A stretch of 64,000 nucleotides of DNA. It comes from Elephas maximus indicus (Eukaryota > Chordata > Mammalia > Proboscidea > Elephantidae). Below, in pieces: positions 10,481 through 64,000 of the stretch. Both the position numbers and the translations under genes were made by a program. The stretch covers positions 50,011,501-50,075,500 of the forward strand of contig NC_064820.1 of NCBI RefSeq assembly GCF_024166365.1, given 5' to 3'. The notes under the pieces were generated by a model that searched no databases, was not told the DNA's origin, and worked only from the letters and a program-made list of their open reading frames with translations. The first letter of the stretch is position 1, and every line of letters starts with the position of its first letter.

Positions 10481-11560
10481 ATATATCCCTGAGAACTCGA
10501 GATCCCGCGTTTGGCACCAGGTTTGATTGACAAGGACGGGCCAAGGGAAAGCATCGAGGAGGGGCGGGGGGCCGCGGGTCGAGCGGGAGACAAAGAGGTC
10601 TTGGCCGCCACCGAGGAGAGGTGAAGGGCCCCTGGGGTAACTGGCTTTTATGTGCATGGCGGGCATTCAGCAAGGTCACTTTCTCGCCGGAGGAACGGTG
10701 GGTAGGCGGAAGGGGCCCGGCGGGAAGAAGGCCCGGCGGGAAGCGGGGTGCGGGCCCAGTAGGGGGCTGCGCCGCGGTCACGTGGACATCACTGCCGCGG
10801 GGTTGGGGCTCTGTTCTTCCGGGTTGGAGGCGCAGGGCCGTGGGGCCGAAGCCCGGGTCTGCCAGCGCGGCGTCCCCTTGTGGCCCGCGGTGCCGGGCAC
10901 AGTAGCGCAGCCTCCCGGCCCAGGTGAGCGGGGCAAGCAGCCTGGGCGCGTGCCTGGGGCAGCAGCCAGGGAAGGGGCGCGGGGCTTGCGCTGACGGGGA
11001 AGGGGACCTGTCAAGGAGCAGAAGGGGGCGGGTCGGCAGCGCTGTCCGGCGGACCGCGGCGCCCCCTGTGAGGCCGAGGGGCGCCGTCCGGGTCGGCCGC
11101 AGGCCGGAGGCGTTGGCTGGGAAAGACAACTGTACCTCTTCGGCCCCCTTTTCTGTCTCCGGTTGCGGCGACGTGGAAGAGGGTAGGCGGGCGGATTCGG
11201 GAACTGGGTCCCCGCAGGGGGCAGGGGAACGGGCGGCAGCTTTGCAGGTGCAGATCTTGGAGCTGTGAGGGGCGCCAGGCGTTGTGTGGGGTCCTTTCAG
11301 CTTGCAAGATGTGGGGGGAGGGGATACAGAGGACTCTAGATGGAGGGTGCGTTCAGAGATAGGGCAGCTGGATGCCTCGAAAATTGTGCTTGAACCCTGA
11401 GGGAGTTTGGGGCAGTGTCCGGCTGGAGACACAGGGGCGAACAAAAGTTGTGAGTGTATATCAGGGTGGGGTGGTGGTGGTCGGTGCAGGCTTCTCCCTG
11501 GGGCCCGGGCTGGCGAGGGGGTAGAGGCAGAGGAGGGGGCGGTCTGGGCAGGGCAGATTC
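10480..11560 (+). promoter_or_regulatory. NNT: CpG-island promoter of NNT
   Basis: A dense run of CG dinucleotides in an otherwise AT-rich window. Visible elements include GC boxes (ggggcggggg at 10561-10570; gggggcgggt near 11024-11033), a CACGTG E-box at 10779-10784, and an ETS/GABP-like cttccggg at 10816-10823. No TATA box lies just upstream of exon 1, which fits a housekeeping gene for a mitochondrial enzyme. The factor sites are motif matches only. The transcription start is probably within about 10.78-10.88 kb, by inference. Confidence 0.75.
10830..10923 (+). other. NNT: NNT non-coding exon 1 (5' UTR); 5' end approximate
   Basis: The CpG island holds a strong splice donor, ccggcccag|gtgagc, with GT at 10924-10925. 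The next exon with a good acceptor (17075) contains the ATG, so this exon is untranslated, as in other mammalian NNT genes. The 5' boundary cannot be seen from sequence alone. An alternative donor elsewhere in the island is possible. Confidence 0.55.
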
Positions 11561-12249
11561 AAACTCCAGAGCCGGAATGACTATTTTGCAGTGTCCGCAA
11601 ATTGGCTTCCTGGGGAAGGTTATAAATAGCGGTCCCGTGCTGCTGGTAGCCTGGTGGCAGTTCGGTGGCAGGGGCTGTTGCACCAGTGGCTTTGGGCGAG
11701 GTCACTCCACCTGCCAGCCTAGGTTTCTGTAGGGTATGGTGCCCTTGTTGGTATGTCGCGCTTTGAAAGCGTGACTCATTTGTGGTTCCAGGCGTCCTTT
11801 ATTCGTCCTATGGTGCAGGGCAGTCCTTAAGGGATCTGTCAGGAGTCTTAGGAGACAGACTGCTTGGAGCGGTGGGGCGTGAGTGTCCACTTACCCTTAT
11901 TTAAAGTGCTCCCGTTTTATTTGCAAACCTCAGATCTTTTTTTTCTTCTAATTGGAAAATTTAGCGTGACTTATCAACAGGTATGCTCAGGCTGCTCACT
12001 CACCTTTGCAGATGGAATCAGTTTTCCACAAGGCTACATAGGCATTTCCTTTTCAAAGGGAATTTTCTGAAACTCTTTGGAGAATGTGTTCCATAGGTGC
12101 CAGACTTAAAGTTACCTAGTCCTAGTTATTCATTCATTCAGTCAACAAATATTTGTTGACTTCTACTTTGTGCAAAGTACTGGGCCAGAGGTGATACCAA
12201 AGTGAAAAATAATAAAAGCTAAGGAGGATATTGTGGCCTTACACCCTTC

Positions 12250-12430
12250 TAAGAATTCACCTGTAGTGATCATCTTCATCCTTGCAACAACCCTTCAACA
12301 GGGTGGGTGCTGTTATTACCCCGTTTTAAAGATGAGGAAATCAGGTTTACAGAAGCTAAGTGACTTGCCAAGGTCACACAACTAATAAGTTGCAGATCAG
12401 AGGCTTCCAGCCCAAACTGGCTCCAGGTTC
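12250..12430 (-). repeat. MIR, antisense
   Basis: Antisense MIR core: 'gatgaggaaatcaggtttac', 'aagtgacttgccaaggtcac', 'acaactaataagttgcag' in the expected order. An attcattcattcagtcaaca stretch just upstream (12130-12170) may be another ancient remnant. Confidence 0.8.
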
Positions 12431-12520
12431 ACTCTCAACTTCTGTGGTGTCTTCCCTCTCTAGGTCAGGTGATTACCCTCAAGGATTTTAATATGTAATA
12501 GAAGAAATTGTCAGCTAAAT

Positions 12521-12757
12521 CAAAACAAAAACCAAACCAGTTGCCATGGAGTCGAATCTGACTCATGGCAACCCCATGCGTGTCAGAGCAGAACTGTGCT
12601 CCATAGGGATTGCCATGGGTGATTTTTTGGCAATAGATTGCCAGTCCTCTCTTTCCAGGTTCCTCTGGGTGGGCTAGAACCAGCATCCTTTCAGTTAGCA
12701 GCCAACCTTTCAGTTAGGTGTTGAGGATGTTAACTATTTCTCCCCCCAGGGCTTCCT
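12521..12757 (-). repeat. AfroSINE, third form
   Basis: Antisense SINE with a different middle: 'gtgtcagagcagaactgtgc', then 'gattttttggcaatagattg' and 'ccaggttcctctgggtggg'. The same form recurs at 50082-50270. The tail (gttgccatggagtcg) is shared with the other forms. Confidence 0.75.
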
Positions 12758-13254
12758 AGTTACCTAAATAACTTTAAAGGCATATAAATGCCATACTTGA
12801 AAAAAAATGGTATTCTGTTTTTTCAGTTTTGAGTTACAAAGTTTTCCACTACTGCTGAGAGGCATAGGAGCCCATGGATAATAAAACAGCAGAAAGAGTT
12901 AGTGAAGATAGCGGAAACGTGACAGTTAAGATAGAGGATTATCCTTTCTGTAAACATGTACTTGCCAACAATAAAATGGTTCAGATAGTCTCTAAATATC
13001 TTTCAGTGCCATTTCTATTTGATTTAGGCTCAGTGATGTGGATTCCTGCCGGTAAGCTACCTCCTGTCCTCATAGCTTGAATCAAGTGGAATTTTTTGTG
13101 AGAATTTGTCTCTGAAAGACTGTGGCCTACTGATGTGTGTTGCTCGAGCCAGGGATCTGCTCAGCGTCAGATTACTAATTTTTAAGTGGGGAGGGCAGGT
13201 TTTCCAGACTCCAGACCACGAACTAGAACTTGAGCTTCATAGCATTGCAATGTC

Positions 13255-13395
13255 TCATCTAATCGTAAAGTTTATAGAATGGAAAGGGTCCTGGAAACCT
13301 GCTCTCCTACCCTTTTATAGATGAGCAGACTGAGGCTCAGAGAGGTTCAGGTCAAACAGTGAGTGAGTGGCTGACTTAAAACACTGGCTCTATTA
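13255..13395 (-). repeat. MIR-like remnant, antisense
   Basis: Contains 'gatgagcagactgaggctc' followed by agagaggttcaggtcaaaca, the MIR core order. Confidence 0.55.
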
Positions 13396-14327
13396 TTGCT
13401 AGCTTTGTTCTTTTGCTGATGATGTCTGGGTTAGCCTTGTCAGTCCCATTAGAGCTGTATTGTTGGGAGCTTCAATAACCCAAGAAGAGAAACTAGGGTA
13501 AGTGGGGAGGAATGGAAAGGACTAGGGCATTCAGTAATGGTAGAAAAAGGGTTCCCTCAAGACAAGAAATATCTTTTATATATCTTTATATCTCCCTCAG
13601 TTCTTGGCTTAAATTCAGTGAATGTGTTGAATGTGTGACTGAATTATGGACTCAGAAAAGCTTTAGGACTGAAATGAAATATCATGGGTAGAAATACTTT
13701 GAAAATGTAAAACTTGCTATTCGAATGTAGAGAAATAGCCGTATAATTTTTTTTATTGCATTCCTGAACACATTTTGCATGCTCACTCTTGCATAATTTT
13801 TTCATATTTTCTCCGTCTTGAATGCTTTTCTCTTCCTGTTCTAAGCCCTCCCAGAGGCTGTGATCTCTTTCTTTGATCCCTTGACTTTTCTGTCTCCAAG
13901 TATTGTGACCTACTCCAGTTTGATTCTTTAGATGCTCCTAATAGCTGTGCCTCTGAGTTTCTCCCCTCTGATCTATTTGTTGAATTAAAGGCATTTTAAG
14001 AATAAGCGCCACCTGGATTGAGAATTTCTGTTACCAATACTGCTTTCTGCTATTTGCAAGAAGTTACTTCAGGGAGGGGGTGGTAGCAGTTCTGAAGTAG
14101 ATCCTTCTCCTCTGGAGGCTGGAAGAGTGTGGAGTCTGCTTGCAGCAGGTTGTGCAGGGGCCCTCAAGATGGGCAAAGCCTAATGGCATCTTTGGCAGTG
14201 TTGGCTTAGCTTGACTGATAGAGTCCTAGGTCTTCCGCTTCTTCTTACCTTTGAAGGAAAGATGAGAAGGATGGAGGAACATTAGGAATCATGAGGATGG
14301 TGGGAATGCCTTCCATGTGTCCTTGTT

Positions 14328-15275
14328 GTTATTGTTAGGTGCCGTTGAGTCGGTTCCAACTCATAATGATCCCGTGCACAACAGATCGAAACACTGCCCA
14401 GTCCGTTGCCATCCTCACAATCATTGCTATGTTTGAGCCCATTGTTGCAACCACTGTGTTAATCCATCTTATTGTGGGTCTTCCTCTTTTTTGCTAGCCC
14501 TCTACTTTAGCAAGCATGATGTCCTTCTCAGGGACTGATCCCTCCAGATAACATGCACAAAGTACATGAGATGAAGTTTTACCATCCTGGCTTCTAAGGA
14601 GCATTCTGGTTGTACTTCTTCCAAGACAGATTTGTTCGTTCTTCTGGCAGTCCATGGTATGTTCAATATTCTTTGCCAACACCACAGTTCAAAGGTGTCA
14701 GTTCTTCTTTGGTCTTCTGTATTCCTTGTCCAGCTTTTGCATGCATATGAGGTGACTGAAAACACCATGGCTTGGGTGAGGTGCACCTTAGTCCTCAAGG
14801 TGACATCTTTGTTTTTTAACACTTCGAAGAGGTCTTGGTTTTGGTTTTTGTGTTTCTTGCAGCTGATTTGCCCAATGCAATGCATCGTTTAATTTCTTGA
14901 CTTACTGCTTCCGTTGGTATTGACTGTGGATCCAAGTAAAGTGAAATCCTTGACAACTTCAGCATTTTCTCCATTTATCATGATGTTGCTTATTGGTCCA
15001 GTCGTGAGGATTTTTGTTTTTTTTTATGTTGAGGTGTAATCCATATGGAAGGTTGTAGTCTTTGATCTTTATTAATAAGTGCTTTAAGTCTTCACTTTCA
15101 GCAAGCAAGGTTGTGTCATCTGCATATCACAGGTTCTTAATGAGTCTTCCTCCAATCCTGAGTCTATGTTCTTCCTCATGTAGTTCAGCTTTTTGGATTA
15201 TTTGTTCAGCATACAGATTGAGTAATTATGGTGAAAGAACACAACCCTGATGCACACGTTTCTTGATTGTAAACC
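14328..15275 (-). repeat. RTE LINE 3' half, antisense
   Basis: A longer antisense RTE fragment. It begins with the tail complement ttgttaggtgccgttgagtc and extends through the reverse-transcriptase C-terminus. The - strand frame at 14502-14885 contains SWTRNTEDQRRTDTFELWCW, homologous to the frame at 29110-29616. Further along, 'aagcaaggttgtgtcatctg' corresponds to upstream RT sequence. Frame broken by several changes. Confidence 0.85.
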
Positions 15276-15909
15276 AGGTGCTCCTGGGGAGCTGCCAAAG
15301 AGGGTGATGGAGGTAGCCACTGATAACAATGAAAAGACCACTGACCTTTCATTCAGTAAGATAGAGCTGGCAAAAGTTGGTACTGACCAACTTGTGAAAA
15401 CCACTGATGGAAGAGTTCTTAGTTATGCCCACATCTGCAAACACAGCCTAATGTGATAAAGATACTATGGTCTTTATTTTTTTGTAGTAGAGTCATATCC
15501 TATGCATGTTTAATTTTCTCGAGATGTGCACTTGGCAAATATCAGTCTTGTGTTTACTCAGTCAGCCTTACTTCTGGGGGTCTCACAGGATGAACATCCT
15601 GCTGTACTGGATAGGATACAAGCTACTACTTGTACTGTACAGTATTTTAGACCATTTAAGGGAAATTCAAGGGTAACATTTAATATATGCAGTTTTTCTT
15701 GGACATTGGCTTAGAAGATAACGTTCATGTAAGATGGGACTCCACTCTATTGCAATGGTGTCCCCCCCCTTTTTTTTAAATTTCCAGCTATATTAGGGAT
15801 TAAATAGACTTAATGTGACCTAGTCTTGGAATTGAACAGTGAGTTTAGTACTCCAGTTTATGTGGGAAATGGATTCCAAGTTTTAAATACCTGCATTGAA
15901 AGCAATTAA

Positions 15910-16800
15910 AAAAAGCATTTTTGTTTTAGGTGAAAGTTTACAGTGCAAATTAGTTTCTCATTCAAAAATTTATACACAAATCATTTTGTGACATTGGTTG
16001 CAACCCCCGCAATGTGTCAGCAGTCTCCCCCTTTCCACTTACACCCCAGGTTTCCTGTGTCCATTCATCTGGGTTTTCTGTCCCTGCCTTCTCATCTTTG
16101 CTTTTGGGCAGGTGTTGCCCATTAGGTCTCCTATACTGATTCAACTAAGAAGCACATTCCTCACGTGTGTTATTGTTTGTTTATAGGCCTGTCTAATCTT
16201 TGGCTGAAAGGTGGACTTCAGGAGTGGCTTCTGTTCTGAGTTAGTAGGGGGCCATAGTTTCGGGGATCCCTCCAGTCTCCGTCAGACCAGTAGGTTTGGT
16301 CTTGTGAGTTTGAATTTTGTTCTACATTTTTGTTGTGCTCTATCGGGAACCCTCTATTGTGATCCCTGTCAGAGGGGTTGGAGGTGGTAGCTGGGAACCA
16401 TCTATTTCTTCTGGACTCAGGCTGGTGGAGGCTGCAGTTCATGTGGTCTGTTAGTTCTTTGGACTGATATTTTCTTTGCATCTTTGATTTTCTTCATTCT
16501 CCTTTGGTCTGAACGTGATGGGACCAATACATGTCTTTTAGATGGCTGCTTGAAAGCTTTTAAGACCCTAGATGCCACTCACCAAAGTAGGATGTAGAGC
16601 ATTTCCTTTATGATGTATGTTATGCCAGTTGACCTAGATGTCCCTTTAGAACATATTCCCCAGTCCTCGGCCCCAGTAACTTGGTCCCTCAAGGTATTTG
16701 GATATGTCTAGGATGCTTCTATGGCTCTGCCTTGGTCAGATTGTGCTGACTTCCCCTATATTGTGTGTTGTTTTTCTTTTCACCAAAGTTAACACTTACC
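15910..16800 (-). repeat. Lineage LINE 3' UTR-like repeat, antisense
   Basis: One of the most complete copies: 'taggtgaaagtttacagtgc', 'gacattggttgcaacccc', 'ggcctgtctaatctttggct', 'ccctctattgtgatccctg', 'cttttaagaccctagatgcc', 'tatgccagttgacctagatg'. Matches the reverse complement of the sense copy at 39500-40270. Confidence 0.7.
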
Positions 16801-17126
16801 TACTATCTAGTTAGTGATTTCTGTTCCCCACCCCTTCCTTCCCTTGTAACCTTAAAAGATTATTATCATTTTTTTCTGTGTGTAAAACTTTTGGAAACAA
16901 ACTTTTGAAGCATCTTCTGTAAGTAAAGAGTTTTTTAAATACATCCTCTGTAGATGTCCATGTAAAACTCTTACACTCCAAGCTCTTTGTGTTAGTATTT
17001 TTTATGTTTTTGATGTATAAAAGGCAAATTATTTTTTGCTGAGTGCATAAACATTTTATTTTCTTTTCTCTTAGTGATTTACCTTGAAGGAAATTGGGGA
17101 TTCAGAAAGTGAGAGCTCATATCAAC

Positions 17127-62023
<44,897 letters not shown>

Positions 62024-62207
62024 TAGGATTTAATCCTGATTATTTGAAATTTGAAGGTAATGGGTTAATTGCCAGAATTAGTAAACGGAATGCTGTTGTT
62101 CTCCTTTGGATTTCATTAGTAATTACGCTTGTTAAGATAGATTTTTATAAAGATGCTAATAGTTGTCTCACTTTTGTGGAACTGATTACCTGATCTAAGA
62201 GACCAAG

Positions 62208-62374
62208 AAACCAAAGCCAAACCTGTTGCCGTTGAGTCGATTCCGACTCATAGCGACCCTATAGGACAGAGTAGAACTGCCGCACAGAGTTTCCAAGGAG
62301 CACCTGGTGGATTCGAACTGCTGACCTTTTGGTTAGCAGCCATAGCACTTAACTACTACGCCACCAGCGTTTCG
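62208..62374 (-). repeat. AfroSINE, short form, antisense
   Basis: Antisense copy with an intact tail (gttgccgttgagtcgattcc) and head complement cgccaccagcgtttc, followed by an A/T run. Confidence 0.93.
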
Positions 62375-63679
62375 GTACACGTAAAAAAAAAAAAATTTCT
62401 TTTTTTTTTTAATGAAATACTGAATAAATGCATATGCAACAATGTACAGGCTATTAATACTTCTCCTTTTGTGAAAACATTTAAAAAACCATCATTAAAA
62501 TTTTTAACTACATCAAATATATTGAATGATGTACGTCAGAATGTGCTGATCCAAGTGCAAATGAGTGTGGTTATGGCTTTTTTGTGGTTTGTAAAGTATC
62601 AATTGTGATTATCTGCACATTTGGGTTAGACTGGGGAGCCAGAGTTTGCTCGAAGAATAAACACTGTGATCCAGGTATAACCTTTGAATGTTTGACTAAC
62701 ATTCTAGCGAAGAATACTCAGTATTGTGATTTTCACCTCTTTTTTTACAATTTAGTGGAATTTTTGTTTTTAATTAATTTTCATGAAAACACTTCAGGAA
62801 TTATTATAAAATAGGGATAAATAGTCATTCTGTCTATTAATTTTTACAGTCTGAAATATGGTTGTTTGATTTTAAATTGGTTTTTCTCTCATAGAATAAA
62901 TAAAAAATGTTTAGATCTGCTTAGAGCCAAAACAAAACAAAACAAAACAAAACTTTAAAGAATTAAGGACCAGCACCAGGCACAGAATTCTTGTAGCCTC
63001 AGCGTTCTCCAAATCCCATGTGAGTCCAGATGTTTTAAAGCTAAATATGTCGCTCTCCTTGAATAAAGAGCAAGTCTCAGCAAAATGATGAAAAAAGCCT
63101 CTAGTTGTGAACATTTTGAGGAGATGGGGCAGTGTCCCCACTTGCACTCACTTAAAAAAAAGGCAACTAGATTATTGTATTGTACGTGAACAGTATTATC
63201 AGTGGGATTGTAAATTTCCCTTTCTCTTTGAAATTTATAAGAAAATATAGCGAGGCATATGTAATGATTTATTTTTCTTGGTTTCTCTTATGTTTGTTGA
63301 GCCATGGTTTATTGTATTTTAGTAGCTTTGACAATGGCATGTTGCAGTGAATAAAAGGATGGCTTAATATTTGTTTTTCTTTACCTTGAACTTTCTCCTT
63401 TACATTAAAAACAACCATTTTTCTTATATGTGCATTAGGGTATGTTTGAGTAGCATTCTTCAAATGCCTTGCTTTTTTCTCTCTTTTTTCCTGTCTTTCT
63501 CTTCTTCTGTTATAGAGACTATAGATAGATCGCATTCGATATTATTAAAGATATAGAAAAGACATTATTTTATTAACAGTTGATAAGAAAACCTCCTGAG
63601 GTATGATTTCTGTATTAGATGCCTCACACAAGGGACTGCAGATTATGATAATTTAGTCTTCTTGACTAATGTGGTGATA

Positions 63680-63910
63680 ATAATAGCTAACACTGATTCA
63701 GTGCTAGGCATTGTGCTATGCACTTCACATGTATTAGCTCATTTATTCCCAGAAAAATGCAGTGAGGTGGGTATATTATTATTTTCCTTTTACAGATGAG
63801 GACAGAGAGGTTTAATAATTTTCTGGATGAGGACCCTGACACACAGAGAGGTTAAGTAAGTTGTCTGAGATCACATAGCTAGCAAATAGCAGAGACAGGA
63901 TATGAATCAA
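63680..63910 (-). repeat. MIR, antisense
   Basis: 'gctaggcattgtgctatgc', 'ttttacagatgaggacagag', 'gagaggttaagtaagttgtc' and 'agatcacatagctagcaaat' in antisense MIR order. A short internal duplication repeats the acagagaggtt phrase. Confidence 0.85.
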
Positions 63911-64000
63911 GAAGGACTTAAGAAAACGTATTTTTAGTTATAACTGTATACTGCTCCTATAATGTTTAACTGGAAGGTAAAACAATATGCTATCTAACTC

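Larger units (their letters stand above)
10924..17074 (+). other. NNT: NNT intron 1
   Basis: Runs from the inferred donor at 10924 to the acceptor ctcttag ending at 17074. Contains MIR and SINE copies, an RTE fragment (14328-15275) and a LINE 3' UTR-like block (15910-16800). A tataaatagc motif lies at 11621-11630. The stretches 11560-12130, 12760-13250, 13400-14320, 15280-15900 and 16805-17070 show no gene or recognisable repeat. Confidence 0.6.

Noticed and set aside
10452-11444. 330-residue open frame on the - strand across the CpG island
   Set aside because: Proline/arginine-rich low-complexity translation caused by high GC content (few stop codons). No domain, and it overlaps the NNT promoter.
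12874-13080. 68-residue open frame in intron 1 as a possible exon
   Set aside because: No family match, no support from NNT structure in other mammals, and the frame carries no good donor within it.
63269-63535. 88-residue open frame on the - strand in intron 10
   Set aside because: Lysine/glutamate-rich reading of an AT-rich, pyrimidine-biased region; no motif.

Overview
This window is mammalian nuclear DNA. It holds GT-AG spliced exons separated by kilobase introns, a CpG-island promoter, ancient mammalian repeats (L2, MIR, MER5/MER20-like, old L1) and dozens of tRNA-derived SINEs of the AfroSINE type together with RTE-class LINE fragments. AfroSINEs are known only from Afrotheria, so the source is an afrotherian. 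An elephant-like proboscidean is my best guess, but the exact species is inference.

The one gene I can support is the 5' part of NNT on the + strand, encoding mitochondrial NAD(P) transhydrogenase. A CpG island (about 10.48-11.56 kb) holds the promoter and a non-coding exon 1 with a donor at 10924. The ATG lies in exon 2 at 17127. Nine coding exons (17127-17277, 23071-23300, 25996-26213, 30466-30553, 36150-36238, 40359-40546, 59798-59931, 61114-61305, 61853-62006) join in one open frame of 1444 nt. This gives residues 1-481 plus the first base of codon 482. They cover the mitochondrial presequence, the whole NAD(H)-binding domain I and the linker toward the membrane domain. The remaining exons (membrane domain II and NADP-binding domain III) lie beyond the right edge.

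Layout: 1-10.4 kb is intergenic and built of nested repeats (old L1 broken by an RTE fragment and an LTR, then a hairpin, SINEs, a young LINE 3' end, an ERV-like fragment and L1 ORF2). 10.4-17.1 kb is the promoter, exon 1 and intron 1. 17.1-40.5 kb holds exons 2-7. 40.5-59.8 kb is a 19.25-kb intron 7 packed with SINEs, a solo LTR inside an L1 and a 161-bp tandem duplication. 59.8-64 kb holds exons 8-10 and the start of intron 10.

I found no bacterial-type system, CRISPR array or functional RNA gene. The noteworthy structures concern mobile-element biology: a perfect 43-bp inverted repeat, an RTE copy with an inverted 5' end, an RTE reverse-transcriptase reading frame broken by a single stop, an ERV-like leader frame shared by two copies, and many SINEs with intact target-site duplications belonging to at least four structural forms.
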